Positions 1 to 9,737 of a DNA stretch of 64,000 bases are shown here, piece after piece. Both the position numbers and the translations under genes were made by a program. This DNA comes from Haloarcula regularis. Its GTDB lineage: Archaea > Halobacteriota > Halobacteria > Halobacteriales > Haloarculaceae. Each line of letters opens with the position of its first letter. Within the stretch, counting starts at the first letter, position 1. The stretch spans positions 2,232,001 to 2,296,000 of the forward strand of contig NZ_CP119794.1 of the NCBI RefSeq assembly GCF_029338315.1, in the 5' to 3' direction. The notes below the pieces were generated by a model. That model worked only from the letters and a program-made list of their open reading frames with translations, made no database searches and was not told where the DNA came from.

Positions 1-414
1 GGGGTCGGCGCGGTCGTACCAGTTCTCGCCCCGGTCGACCCACAGCATCGCACGGTGGATGATGGGTGTCGCCGACGCGTCGCCGTCGGGCATGAACACG
101 ATGACGTCGCCCGGGCGGCCGAACACGACGTACCCGGCGGTATCGCCGGCCGCCGCCGTCACGACGCCGTGGCGTGCGTCCGGCCCGGGGAAGCGCTCCT
201 CGTCCATGACGAACACCATGTCGCCCGTCTCGATGCTGGGGGTCATGCTGGGACTCTCGATGGCCACCAGTGGGGGCCACACCCCGCTGACCGCAAAGAG
301 GAACAGGCCGACCAGGCAGACGGCGACGACGGCACTCGCGAGCTCCCTGGCGAGGTGTCCGGTCGCTCCCCCCGACCGATCGTCCCGCCCGGCAGGTCCG
401 CCGTCGCCGTCCAT
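1..414 (-). CDS. Signal peptidase I (archaeal/ER type), C-terminus outside window
   Basis: Membrane-bound serine protease that removes Sec/Tat signal peptides outside the cytoplasmic membrane. Reading leftwards from the ATG at 412-414, about 25 polar residues precede one strong transmembrane helix (VVAVCLVGLFLFAVSGVW). The catalytic-serine box ESPSMTPSI follows, then the GDMVFV segment, then PIIHRAM, whose His takes the place of the bacterial catalytic Lys. That places it in the archaeal/eukaryotic S26B group. The reading frame is still open at base 1, so the C-terminal part lies outside the window. It is divergent from the polymerase gene, with a gap of only 78 bp. Confidence 0.85.
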   Translation of the reverse strand, partial: MDGDGGPAGRDDRSGGATGHLARELASAVVAVCLVGLFLFAVSGVWPPLVAIESPSMTPSIETGDMVFVMDEERFPGPDARHGVVTAAAGDTAGYVVFGRPGDVIVFMPDGDASATPIIHRAMLWVDRGENWYDRADP

Positions 415-492
415 CACTGGTCCGGATAGTCGGGAACGGGCTATCAATGTTGGGTCCGCTATCCTTTTGCCCGCCCACACTGAGTAGGGAGT

Positions 493-2060
493 GTGCCCCT
501 GGAGACGCCGGCACGAATCGTCAGGGAACTCGCCAGCCGCGGCTACAACGCCGAGCGAGAAGCGGTGACGCGCCTCGCGGACGCGCCGGACTCCGCGGCC
601 GCGCTCGATCGTGCACTGGAAACGATGCCCGCAGACGCGCTGAAACTGACGACCGACCACGTCGACGGCGTCCTCGAGAGCCACGCAGGGCGCCGTGAAT
701 CCCATCGTGGCCAGTCGGACCCCAGCGGAACTGGGGCCGACTCCACCACCGAACTAGACCCCTCTGTTTCGACTGGAACGGCGGCGCCGAACCCGCCCGA
801 CGACGGTGGGGGCGTTCCACACGAAACAGAGGGGTCTCGGAACGTCGACCGCTCGCTTCGTGCCGTCGAGGTCGCCAACGACATGACCGGCGACTCGACG
901 GGGACCGGCGAGTATTCCGATTTCGTCGCCGTCTTCCGGGACCGCTACGAGAAACTCGCGAGCAAGCTCCGCGGGCGGGTCAACCACCGGCCGACAGACG
1001 CCATCGAGGCGATGGGCGGGGGCAGCGAGGCGGCGCTCATCGGGATGGTCTCGGACATCCGCTCGACCGCCAGCGGCCACTGGCTGGTCGAACTCGAGGA
1101 CACCACCGGGACCTTCCCCTGTCTCGTGATGAAAGACCGGCCCATCGCCGACCTCGTCCAGCACCTGCTGTTCGACGAGGTCATCGCCGTCGAGGGGACC
1201 CTGGCCGACGACGGCGGCATCCTCTTTGTCGACTCGCTGTACTTCCCCGACGTTCCCCGGACCCACGAGCCCTCGACGGCCGACCGGCCGGTCCAGGCCG
1301 CGCTCATCTCGGATATCCACGTCGGCAGCCAGGAGTTCATGGCCGACGCCTGGCACCGCTTTACCGACTGGCTCCACACCCCCGAAGCCGAGCGCGTCGA
1401 GTACCTCCTCATCGCCGGCGATATGGTCGAGGGCGTCGGCATCTACCCCGACCAGGACGAGGAACTCGACATCATCGACATCTACGAGCAGTACGAGCGG
1501 TTCTCGGAGTACCTCAAGGAGGTGCCCGGCGACATGGAGATCCGCATGATTCCGGGGAACCACGACGCCGTCCGCCTGGCTGAACCCCAGCCGGGCTTCG
1601 ACGAGGAACTCCGGGACATCATGACCGCCCACGACGCGACGATCCACTCGAACCCCTCCGTCGTCACTGTCGAGGGCGTCTCGGTGCTCATGTACCACGG
1701 CGTCTCGCTCGACGAGGTCATCGCCGAACTCCCCGACGAGGAGGCCAGTTACGAGGACCCACACGAGGCGATGTACCACCTCCTGAAGAAGCGCCACGTC
1801 GCCCCGCAGTACGGCGGCCACACGCGCCTGGCCCCCGAGAAGAAAGACTACCTCGTCATCGAGGACGTCCCCGACGTCTTCCACACCGGCCACGTTCACA
1901 AGCTGGGCTGGGGCGAGTACCACAACGTGCTGGCGCTCAACTCCGGGTGCTGGCAGGCCCAGACCGACTTCCAGAAGTCCGTCAACATCGACCCCGACGC
2001 CGGCTATGCCCCATTCTCGACCTCGACACGCTGGACATGACGGTCCGCAAATTCCACTGA
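493..2060 (+). CDS. polB: DNA polymerase D small subunit (DP1), frameshifted near the C-terminus
   Basis: Small, exonuclease-bearing subunit of the euryarchaeal replicative polymerase PolD. The first ~130 residues are poorly conserved and acidic. An OB-fold region follows, then a calcineurin-like phosphoesterase domain with all its motifs: ISDIHVGS, GDMVEGV, PGNHD, YHG and TGHVHKLGWGEYH. A GTG start at 493 is used because no upstream ATG is in frame. As read, the frame ends at 2040 with an atypical tail. Adding one C to the CCCC run at 2009-2012 restores an acidic, regular C-terminus ending at the TGA of 2058-2060 (about 522 aa). The length change is most likely a sequence error. The large subunit (DP2) is not in the window. 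Confidence 0.93.
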
Positions 2061-2065
2061 CCCAC

Positions 2066-2250
2066 CTTTTTCTGCGTCGGGTTTCCTCGCGAGCCGAAGG
2101 CTCGCTGCGGGGACAGCGTGGCGGCTCCGCCGCCACGTCATTCGGTTGCGGGCCGACGGCCCGCAACCCGCTCCTTGAAAAATCTGGATCAAAAAAAGCC
2201 GGCCGTCGCTCCGCTCCGGCCGGTGAAACGGCTCGCTTCGCTCGCCGTAT
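2066..2250. repeat. Intergenic bipartite hairpin element, copy 1
   Basis: This fills most of the 309-bp gap between the polymerase subunit and metY. It opens with a T-rich run and a TCTGCGTCGG-like motif. Three GC-rich inverted repeats follow, including GTGGCGGCTCCGCCGCCAC. Then comes an A-rich stretch (GAAAAATCTGGATCAAAAAA), a further GC stem, and the tail GTGAAACGGCTCGCTTCGC. The same order of parts recurs at 15905, 20611, 20860 and 38163. It could act as a terminator or a structured RNA. No coding potential is visible. Confidence 0.6.
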
Positions 2251-2369
2251 GCGTGACTCGTCTCGGGACCGCAACTACCGTCCGTATTTGCCGTCGTCCC
2301 GGGGCACTGGCGTCGTTGTCCGGTGTAGTGAATCTTTATTCCCCAGGGGATGAAGATGGGTACCACACC

Positions 2370-3662
2370 ATGAGCGACGACCGCGGATTCGAGACAGACG
2401 CGCTGCACGTCGGCCAGGACGAGCCGGGCACCGACGCCCGCTCACGGGCCCCGCCGATCCACCAGACCACCTCGTACGTCTTCGAGGACGCCGACGACGC
2501 CGCCGCCCAGTTCGCCCTGGAGAAGCCCGGGCACATCTACTCGCGGCTGATGAACCCGACCGTCGCGATGCTGCAGGAACGACTCGCCAAACTCGAGGGC
2601 GGGGTCGGTGCCGTCGCGACGGCCTCGGGGATGGCGTCGCTGAACCTCGCGACCTTTCTGCTGGCCGACGTCGGCGACAACATCGTCACGGCCTCCTCGC
2701 TGTACGGCGGCACGTACACCTACTACACTCACACTGCGCCGCGCAACGGCGTCGAGGCCCGCTTCGTCGACACGCTGGACTACGAGGCCTACGAGGAAGC
2801 CATCGACGAGGACACTGCCTACGTCCACTTCGAGACCATCGGGAACCCGGCGCTGGTGACCCCCGACATCGAGCGCCTGGCCGAGATCGCTCACGACAAC
2901 GGCGCGCCCCTCTTCGTCGACAACACGTTCGCCACGCCGTACCTCTGTAACCCGCTCGAACACGGCGCGGACCTCGTCTGGAACTCCACGACGAAGTGGA
3001 TCCACGGCCACGGTACCACCGTCGGCGGCATCCTCGTCGACGGCGGGTCGTTCCCGTGGGACGAGTACGCCGAGCAGTACCCCGAGATCGGCGGCGACAA
3101 CCCGGCCTACCACGGGGTCAACTTCCGGGAGCGGTTCGGCGACGCCGCGTTCACCTACGCCGCCATCGCCCGCGGGCTGCGTGACCTGGGGTGCCAGCAG
3201 TCGCCGTTCGACGCCTGGCAGACGATGCAGGGCCTGGAGACGCTGCCCTCGCGGATGGACCGCCACTGCGCGAACGCGATGGCCGTCGCGGAACACCTCG
3301 ACGACCACCCCGAGGTCTCGTGGGTCACCTACCCCGGCCTCGAGAGCCACGAGACCCACGACACGGCCTCGAAGTACCTCGACGGCGGCTACGGCGGGAT
3401 GATCACCTTCGGCCTTGAGGACGGCTACGACGCCGCCCGGACGACCGTCGAGTCGACCGAGATCGCCTCCCTGCTGGCGAACGTCGGCGACGCGAAGACG
3501 CTCATCATCCACCCGGCGTCGACGACCCACCAGCAGCTCACCGACGAGGAGAAGGCCACCGCCGGCGTCACCGACGACCTGGTGCGCCTCTCGGTCGGGA
3601 CCGAGGCCGTCGAGGACATCATCGCCGACCTCGATCAGGCCATCGACCGGGCCACGAACTGA
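2370..3662 (+). CDS. metY: O-acetylhomoserine aminocarboxypropyltransferase (sulfhydrylase)
   Basis: PLP-dependent Cys/Met-metabolism enzyme of about 430 aa. It joins O-acetylhomoserine with sulfide to give homocysteine for methionine synthesis. Visible family signatures are RAPPIHQTTSYVF near the N-terminus, YSRLMNPTV, the glycine-rich ATASGMAS cofactor loop, FVDNTFATPYL, and NSTTKWIHGHG, which contains the Schiff-base lysine. The C-terminal half has HPASTTHQQL and VRLSVGTE, also typical. The ATG at 2370 is chosen because the protein then begins at the usual family start. An AT-rich TATA-like stretch (GAATCTTTATTC) lies about 35 nt upstream. Members of this family also include cystathionine synthases, but the length and HGHGTTVGG favour MetY. 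Confidence 0.9.
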   Translation: MSDDRGFETDALHVGQDEPGTDARSRAPPIHQTTSYVFEDADDAAAQFALEKPGHIYSRLMNPTVAMLQERLAKLEGGVGAVATASGMASLNLATFLLADVGDNIVTASSLYGGTYTYYTHTAPRNGVEARFVDTLDYEAYEEAIDEDTAYVHFETIGNPALVTPDIERLAEIAHDNGAPLFVDNTFATPYLCNPLEHGADLVWNSTTKWIHGHGTTVGGILVDGGSFPWDEYAEQYPEIGGDNPAYHGVNFRERFGDAAFTYAAIARGLRDLGCQQSPFDAWQTMQGLETLPSRMDRHCANAMAVAEHLDDHPEVSWVTYPGLESHETHDTASKYLDGGYGGMITFGLEDGYDAARTTVESTEIASLLANVGDAKTLIIHPASTTHQQLTDEEKATAGVTDDLVRLSVGTEAVEDIIADLDQAIDRATN

Positions 3663-3887
3663 CTCCCTCTCCTGGCGGTTTCTCGCGACACTCTCTCGAC
3701 CACGCCCCCGGTGAGCCGGTGGCCTCTCGCGACGTCAGTCAGGAATGTTTAGCGATATATTCCAGAAGTAGGCGGTATTTAGGTCTGAATGGTTCGTTAT
3801 ATCGAGAATACTGAAACGAACACAAGGAATAAGGGAGAACCACTGGATAATATCATATACTGTTGCCGATACCCGTCCCACCAACCC
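3663..3887. promoter_or_regulatory. AT-rich promoter region of the zinc-ribbon gene
   Basis: A 225-bp gap. Its second half is much richer in A/T than the surrounding genes. A TATA-like ATCATATACTG at 3852-3862 lies about 27-35 nt before the ATG at 3888, which fits a leaderless haloarchaeal transcript and supports that start. No other gene is evident. Confidence 0.45.
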
Positions 3888-4019
3888 ATGTCCGTGCTCA
3901 CGTCACTCAGAAACGCCGTTCGACTGGACCGGGAGACCTACGTCTGCCGGTTCTGTAACCTCTCGTTCGACCGCCAGCTGACGAACTGTCCCGCCTGTGG
4001 CTGTAGCGAGGTCGAGTAG
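3888..4019 (+). CDS. Small CxxC zinc-ribbon protein (43 aa)
   Basis: Tiny protein of unknown role. It has a short leader, then two cysteine pairs, CRFC and CPAC (the latter followed by GC), spaced like a rubredoxin-type zinc ribbon. Such one-domain zinc ribbons are abundant in haloarchaea. The frame is open further upstream to 3789, but that stretch is AT-rich, contains the TATA-like element and reads unlike haloarchaeal protein, so I start at the ATG of 3888. It converges with serB. No function can be assigned. Confidence 0.6.
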   Translation: MSVLTSLRNAVRLDRETYVCRFCNLSFDRQLTNCPACGCSEVE

Positions 4020-4037
4020 CCGTCGCGGCCGCGCCGG

Positions 4038-4670
4038 TCAGAGGATTCCTTTCGCTTCCAGCAGGTCCCGCAGTTCCGCCATCGTCTCGACGGTCACGTC
4101 ACAGGCCGGTTCGACGGCCGGTTTCGGGTCGAACCCGACGGCGAGGCCGGCGACCTCCAGCATCGGCAGGTCGTTCGCGCCGTCGCCGACCGCGACGGTG
4201 TCCGTGCGGGCCTCGCCCGTGACGGCCGTCGCGACTTCGAGCGCGTCGTCTTTCGTCCCCTCGATGAGCGGTCCCTCGACCTCGCCGGTGAGCTTCCCTT
4301 CGGCGACGGGCAGGCGGTTGGCGACGATGGCGTCGACCTCGACGCCTTCCGCTTCGAGTGCGGCCTCGACGCCGCGCTCGAACCCGCCGGTGAGGATGGC
4401 GACGTAGACGCCCGCCTCGCGCAGCGCCCGGATGACGTCGGCCGCGCCCGGGCGCAGTTCCACCGCGTCGAAGGCCGCCTGTGCCTTCTCGTCGGGCAGG
4501 TCGGCGAGGAGCGCACAGCGCTGACGCAGGCTCTCCGCGTATTCGATCTCGTCGTTCATCGCCCGTTCGGTGATATCGGCCATATCCTCGGCGGTGCCGT
4601 TCTGGTCGCCCAGCAGGACCGTCATCTCCGAGTCCGAGAGCGTCCCGTCGAAGTCGAACGCGACTAACAT
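4038..4670 (-). CDS. serB: Phosphoserine phosphatase (HAD superfamily)
   Basis: Dephosphorylates phosphoserine in the last step of serine synthesis. About 210 aa, with HAD motif I AFDFDGTLSDSE (nucleophile Asp) within the first 15 residues, motif II LTGGF, a KDDAL lysine region, and motif III/IV VGDGANDLPML. The helical cap between motifs I and II has the size usual for SerB. The ATG at 4668-4670 places motif I at the extreme N-terminus, as expected; the frame extends upstream but has no conserved sequence. HAD substrate range is hard to read from sequence, so another small phosphomonoester is possible. Confidence 0.82.
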   Translation of the reverse strand: MLVAFDFDGTLSDSEMTVLLGDQNGTAEDMADITERAMNDEIEYAESLRQRCALLADLPDEKAQAAFDAVELRPGAADVIRALREAGVYVAILTGGFERGVEAALEAEGVEVDAIVANRLPVAEGKLTGEVEGPLIEGTKDDALEVATAVTGEARTDTVAVGDGANDLPMLEVAGLAVGFDPKPAVEPACDVTVETMAELRDLLEAKGIL

Positions 4671-4745
4671 TACCGGATGGTACCGTGGCCGGGGTTTCAA
4701 ACTATCCGGTTTCGCGTCGTGACTGGCCAATCCTCGCCGAGGTGT

Positions 4746-6920
4746 CTACGGTTTCGGCGGCGCCCCGTCGTACGCCGACATGTCCTGATAGAAGTTCAGC
4801 ATCGCGAACTTCAGCTTCTCGGGATCGATGTCGACCATCTCCCGGCGCTCCTCGGGCGGGAACGCGCCGCGCACGGCGTAATCGTGCATCTCCATCTCGG
4901 CGGCCTCGGTGTAACGCTTGTCCAGCAGGATGCGCGCCCCGAAGTCCTCGGGCGAGCGGACGACTCGGCCCAGCGCCTGGCGGGTCTTCCGGACCGTGGG
5001 TATCTCGACGGCGTAGCGCCACCCGGCGTCGTCCTCGCCGTCGCCGAACGCCGTCGCGTAGGCGTCCTGGACGGCGTCCATCCGGTCGTCGAGGTGCGGG
5101 TACGGGACGCCGACGACCACGACGGTCCGGGCGTCGTCGCCGTCGTAACTGACCCCTTCGGCCAGCGTCCCCACAGCGAGGTAAAGAGGACGCCGTCGTC
5201 GCCCCTGGTGAACGCCGCCCGGAGGTCGCGGGCTTGCTTCCCGGGCTCGTCGAGGTACCGGGTCCCGCTGACGGCGACCATGTCGTGGTAGCGCTCGGCC
5301 TCGCTGTAGGAGGGGCAGAAGACGAGCGTGTTCCCCGGCGTGAAACGGACGACGTCCTCGAGCGTGCGGGCGATGGTCCGCTGGGTCTGGGGGTCGTCGC
5401 GCTGGCTGGCGAACAGCGCGGGGCCGTCGACGGCGTAGGTGCGCCGGCGCTCCTCGGGGAACTGCGCGCCGTAGGCCATCGTCACCGGGTCCGAGAGGCC
5501 GACGACGTCCTCGGTGACGTCGAAGGGCCGCAGGGTGGCGCTCATCAGGACCGCCGCGTGCAGGTCGTCGAACAGCGACCGGGTGACCTGCTCGGGGATG
5601 CAGGTGTAGAGTTCGGCCCGGCCGTACACCTCGTCGGTGGACTCGTCCCTGCGGACGCTCACGACGGGGTACTGGCCGGCGTCGTCCGACTCGGCCAGCC
5701 AGTCCGCGAGGAAGGTGGCCGCCTGGAGGGTCTGACACTCCTTGCGGGTGTCGAGTTCACCGTCCTTGAACTGCTCTACGTACTGCTCGTCGAGTTCGCG
5801 GCCCAGGTCGACGGCGTCGTCGAGTTCCGCGTGGAACCCGGGCCCGGAGTACCCCTGGAGAAATGCGAGCGTCAGGTCGTCCCGGCGGTCCGGGTTGGCG
5901 ATGGTGACGTCCTCCCAGTGGTCGTCGACCGCTTCCCTATCACCGAAGCCAAAGGAGTCCTCGTATGTCTCGACCAGGGCGTCCCGGAACGTCTCGAGGA
6001 CGTTCGTCGCCGCCTCGACCCGGGGGTCCTCGACCCCCTCGAGTTCCTCGAGCGCCTGGGCCAGCGTGTTCTCGGTGAGGGTGCGTCGGGCGTGGTCCCG
6101 CGCGGCGGATTCGACGTTGTGAGCCTCGTCGAAGACGGCGACCACGTCCTCGGGATCCCGGCCCAGCCAGCGGAAGAACTGCTCGCGGATGGTCGGGTCC
6201 AGCAGGTGGTGGTAGTTACAGACCACGAGGTCGACGCCGTCCATCCCCTCTTTCAGCAGTTCGTAGCCACACATGCCCTGCTCGTGGGCGTACTCGTAGA
6301 CGTCGTCGGGGGTGCGCACGTCGTCGTAGAGCCACGCGTAGAAGGCGTCGGTGTCGACGGTGAGGTTCCGGTAGTAGTGGTCGCAGACCGACCGCTCCTC
6401 GCGAATCTCGTCGCGTTCGTCCTGCAGGTTCCGGAGCTCGTCGACCACCGCACTCCGTGCTTCCATCGCCTGCGTGTCCCCGGATTGCCCTTCCTCCAGG
6501 AGTTCCCCCTCGCGCTGTTCGAGGTCGGCGATGTCGCCCTCGACGTCCACCAGGTCGCGGGTCGTATCACGGAGCGCCTGGCACTCCTCGTAGTCGACGT
6601 CGATGTGGCACATCGACCCCTTGCCACGGAAGACGACCGCGCGCAGACGCTCCTGTTCGGTGATGGCGCGGGCGTCCGCGACGAACTGGCGCATCTGCTG
6701 GTGGACGTTTGTCGTGATGACGACGGTCTTGCCGGTCTCGCGGGCGTGTTCCAGCGCCGGCACCAGCGACGCCAGCGTCTTGCCGGTGCCACAGGCCCCC
6801 TCGAAGAGGACGTCCCGCCCCTCGCCCAGCGCCTCGTAGATAGTGCCCATCGCTTCGCGCTGGTGGTCGTACGGCTCGTCGTAGGGGAAACCGGAGGTAC
6901 CCGTCGTCGGTCGTCGCCAC
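4746..6920 (-). CDS. XPD/Rad3-like iron-sulfur DNA helicase, two indels
   Basis: Superfamily 2, 5'-3' helicase of the XPD/Rad3/DinG type, about 725 aa after repair. It has Walker A GACGTGKT, four cysteines in the region expected for the 4Fe-4S domain (CHIDVDYEEC, then SVCDHY and GMCGY), the box VFDEAHNVE, and motif VI QALGRVVRSPEDFG. The frame breaks at the CCCC run of 5169-5172: adding one base yields LFTSLWGTLAEGVSYDGD, the conserved motif V region. A second length change in the AAA run at 6888-6890 separates the probable start (GTG at 6918-6920, then YLRF) from the conserved PYDEPYDHQREAM. Homologues unwind DNA in repair or restart, but the cellular role in archaea is unsettled. It is transcribed on the same strand as acs, which lies upstream. 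Confidence 0.88.
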
Positions 6921-6977
6921 TGGGTGGTAGTGGCGCTTCTCGGGATAAAAGACTTCGCCGGGGGACGGAACTGGTCG

Positions 6978-8909
6978 CTACTCGTCGGGGGCCTCCACCT
7001 CGATGTCGTCGGTCGCCTGCTCGACCGTGTCGACGGCGTCGGGGTCCTCGATGGTCGAGAGGTCGCCCAGGTCCTCGTCGAGCATGATGTCGCGGATGGT
7101 CCGGCGCATGATCTTGCCCGACCGGGTCTTGGGAAGCTGGTCGACGAACTTCAGCTCGCCGACGACGGCGAACGCGCCGACCTGCTCGCGAACGTTCCCG
7201 ACGAGTTCCTCGCGGAGGGCGTCGTCGGGCGTCACCGACTCGCGGGTGACGACGAAGGCGGCCGCCACCTCGGTCTTCTCTGGGTCGGGTTTGCCGACGA
7301 CCGCGGCCTCGACGACGGCGTCGTGGCTGACCAGTGCGTCCTCGAGGTCGGTCGGCCCGATACGGTGGCCGGCGATGGTGATGACCTCGTCGGCCCGGCC
7401 GCTGAACCAGAAGTAGCCGTCCTCGTCCATCGAGACGGCGTCGCCGACCCAGTACTTCCCGTCGACGGCGCGCCAGTACTCGTCGAGGTAGCGGTCGTGC
7501 CCCTCCCAGAGCGTCGGGGTGAGGCCGGGGAAGGGCTCCTCGACGACCAGCGCCCCCTCGGTCCCCGGCTCGACCGGGTCGCCGTCGAAGTCGGTCACCG
7601 TCACCTGGACGCCCGGCAGCGCGACGCCCGCGGCGCCGGGCCGGATCGGCACGAGGTCGATGCCGTAGGGGTTCCCGATGATGGGGCCCGCGGTCTCGGT
7701 CTGCCACATGTGGTCGATGACGGGCACCTCGTCGTCCAGCACCTCGCGCTGGAGCCACTCCCAGGCCGGCGGGTTGAGCGGTTCGCCCGCCGAGAAGACC
7801 GCCTCGAGCGTGGAGAGGTCGGCACGCTCGTGGAACTCGTCGTCGAAGCCCGACAGCGCGCGGATAGCCGTCGGCGCGGTGAATATCTCGGTGACGCCGT
7901 GGCGCTCGACGAGGTCCCACCAGACACCGGCGTCGGGGTAGGTCGGGACCCCCTCGTAGACGACGGTGGTACACCCCACGAGCAACGGCGCGTAGACGAT
8001 GTATGAGTGGCCGACGATCCAGCCGATGTCGGAGGTAGCGAACCACGTATCGGCGGGCTTGAGGTCGAACATCCACTGGGCCATCGCGTAGACGTGGACC
8101 TGGTAGCCGCCGTGCTGGTGGACGGTCCCCTTGGGCTTTCCCGTGGTCCCGGAGGTCGGCAGGATGAACGCGGGGTCGGTCGCCGCCGTCTCGACGTGGC
8201 TCGTGTCCTCGTCGCGCCCGCGCTCGAGCGCGTCGGTCCAGGTGGTGTCGCGCTGGTGCAGCGCCGTGTCGCCGCCCCGCTGGAGGACCACCACGTCCTC
8301 GATGCGGTCGCCGGCGGCGTCGTACTCGTCGAGCGAGCGGTCGACGATGGCCTTCAGGTCGACCTCGTCGCCGTTCCGGTAGCCGACGTCCGCCGTCAGC
8401 AGCAGCGAGGCGTCGGCCAGCTCGATGCGGTCGGCCAGCGCCGCTGCGCCGAACCCGCCGAAGACCACCGAGTGGACGGCCCCGATGCGGGCACAGGCCA
8501 GCATGGCGAAGACGGCCTCCGGACACATCGGCATGTAGATGGTCACGGTGTCGCCCCGTTCGATGCCGAACGACCGGAGCATCCCGGCGACCCGCTCGAC
8601 CTCGTGGAGCAGTTCGTTGTACGTGTAGACCTCGTTGCCCTCGCGCTCGCCGGTCTCGAAGACGAGCGCGGCCCGGTTCCCGTCGCCCGCTTCGACGTGC
8701 CTGTCGACGGCGTTGTAGCTCACGTTCGTCCGCCCGCCGGTGAACCACTCGAACTCGCCCGGCCCCTCGCTCTCGAGGACGGTGTCCCACGGCTCGGACC
8801 AGTGGAGGTCCGACGCCACCTCGGCCCACAGCCCCTCCGGGTCCTCCCGTCCCCGTCGCTGGAGGGCTCTGAGTGCCGGTGCGCGGACGTCGTGATTGTC
8901 GCCTGTCAT
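6978..8909 (-). CDS. acs: Acetyl-CoA synthetase (AMP-forming)
   Basis: Activates acetate (perhaps also propionate) to its CoA ester via an acyl-adenylate. About 643 aa, full length for the family. The features in order are the ACS N-terminal domain, the adenylate P-loop TSGTTGKPKG, SDIGWIVGHSYIVYAPL, MWQTETAGP, YWVGDAVSMDEDGYFWFSGRADEVI, and the C-terminal catalytic lysine in PKTRSGKIMRR. The ATG at 8907-8909 is preferred to a GTG two codons upstream. A TATA-like CATAAAAATT lies 22-32 nt upstream. It lies head-to-head with a lipoprotein gene, and the XPD-like helicase follows downstream on the same strand. Confidence 0.92.
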   Translation of the reverse strand: MTGDNHDVRAPALRALQRRGREDPEGLWAEVASDLHWSEPWDTVLESEGPGEFEWFTGGRTNVSYNAVDRHVEAGDGNRAALVFETGEREGNEVYTYNELLHEVERVAGMLRSFGIERGDTVTIYMPMCPEAVFAMLACARIGAVHSVVFGGFGAAALADRIELADASLLLTADVGYRNGDEVDLKAIVDRSLDEYDAAGDRIEDVVVLQRGGDTALHQRDTTWTDALERGRDEDTSHVETAATDPAFILPTSGTTGKPKGTVHQHGGYQVHVYAMAQWMFDLKPADTWFATSDIGWIVGHSYIVYAPLLVGCTTVVYEGVPTYPDAGVWWDLVERHGVTEIFTAPTAIRALSGFDDEFHERADLSTLEAVFSAGEPLNPPAWEWLQREVLDDEVPVIDHMWQTETAGPIIGNPYGIDLVPIRPGAAGVALPGVQVTVTDFDGDPVEPGTEGALVVEEPFPGLTPTLWEGHDRYLDEYWRAVDGKYWVGDAVSMDEDGYFWFSGRADEVITIAGHRIGPTDLEDALVSHDAVVEAAVVGKPDPEKTEVAAAFVVTRESVTPDDALREELVGNVREQVGAFAVVGELKFVDQLPKTRSGKIMRRTIRDIMLDEDLGDLSTIEDPDAVDTVEQATDDIEVEAPDE

Positions 8910-8930
8910 AGGCACCTGTTCGAAACAACA

Positions 8931-8941
8931 TCATAAAAATT
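8931..8941 (-). promoter_or_regulatory. TATA box of acs
   Basis: An A/T-rich block in an otherwise GC-rich 90-bp divergent intergenic region. Read on the minus strand it gives AATTTTTATG, ending about 22 nt before the acs ATG. That spacing fits a leaderless or nearly leaderless haloarchaeal transcript. Confidence 0.5.
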
Positions 8942-8999
8942 GTGTGGGTTACGTGGTAACACCCGCCAGGTACTTGCCCGCCCCGCCCCTCTCGGGGGT

Positions 9000-9737
9000 A
9001 TGTGGCGGCCCCTGACGGTCCTCACGGTGGCGCTGCTGGCGGGCTGTTCTGGCCTGGTCGTCGGCGGTGACGCACCCGGGGAGACGGTGACGCCGGCGCC
9101 GGTCCCCGACACCGCGACGGACGTCCCGGTCCCGCTCCGGAACGGGACGGTCGACATGGACCGCCTGCTCTCGCGCCACGACGCCGCACTCGCAGAGCGC
9201 AGTTACCACCGCCGGATCGTTCGCGAGGGACCGCAGAACACCCGTGACGTGTGGGTGGACCGCGATGGGGGCGTCGTCCGGGTAAGACAGACGTTCGGCC
9301 CGCTCGTCGACGATTCGGTCCTCGTCGGCAACCGGGAGTACACCAACGTCCGGGACGACCCGGACACGGACTACGTGATCCGGCCCAGCGAGGGCCAGAT
9401 CCCCTACGTCCGCACCCTGTCGGGCGGCGCCTTCCTCGCTCAGGTGCTGACCGGGGGGGAGTACCGACGCCTCGGCACGGTCCAGCGCGACGGGCGGACG
9501 CTCGCTGTCGTCGGGACGAACCGGACCGACGGCGCGCTGTCGCCCTCGCGGAACGCGATTCTCTCCTCGCGAGTGTACGTCGACCGGGCCGGTGTCGTCC
9601 GCTACGTCGACCACCGGGCGCGCCGTCCGGACGGGAGCAACCTCACCGTCGAGATGACGATCACGACGGGTCTAGAGCGGGTCCCCGTCCCGTGGTGGCT
9701 TCGCGACGCCGACCCCTACGTCTCCGGTTCGATGTAG
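9000..9737 (+). CDS. Haloarchaeal lipoprotein of unknown function
   Basis: A 245-aa exported protein. The first 18 residues form a short hydrophobic signal ending in the lipobox LLAGCSG, so the mature Cys is probably lipid-anchored outside the membrane. A low-complexity Thr/Pro/Asp linker follows, then a mixed alpha/beta domain with alternating hydrophobic residues and no catalytic motif I can name. The ATG at 9000 puts the lipobox at the right distance. Its last 22 bp overlap the 3' end of the convergent CDF transporter gene. Similar lipoproteins are common in haloarchaea and their roles are unknown. Confidence 0.75.
   Translation: MWRPLTVLTVALLAGCSGLVVGGDAPGETVTPAPVPDTATDVPVPLRNGTVDMDRLLSRHDAALAERSYHRRIVREGPQNTRDVWVDRDGGVVRVRQTFGPLVDDSVLVGNREYTNVRDDPDTDYVIRPSEGQIPYVRTLSGGAFLAQVLTGGEYRRLGTVQRDGRTLAVVGTNRTDGALSPSRNAILSSRVYVDRAGVVRYVDHRARRPDGSNLTVEMTITTGLERVPVPWWLRDADPYVSGSM

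Noticed and set aside
2041-2060. A truly shortened C-terminus of the DNA polymerase subunit
   Set aside because: Adding one C at 2009-2012 restores a continuous, typical acidic terminus, so a sequence error is more likely than truncation.
754-2274. Long open frame on the minus strand opposite the polymerase subunit
   Set aside because: Third-position GC of the real gene removes stop codons in the antisense frame; its translation has repeated Val/Asp/Gly strings and no domains.
3789-3887. Upstream extension of the small zinc-ribbon gene
   Set aside because: AT-rich, contains the TATA-like element, and encodes residues unlike haloarchaeal proteins.
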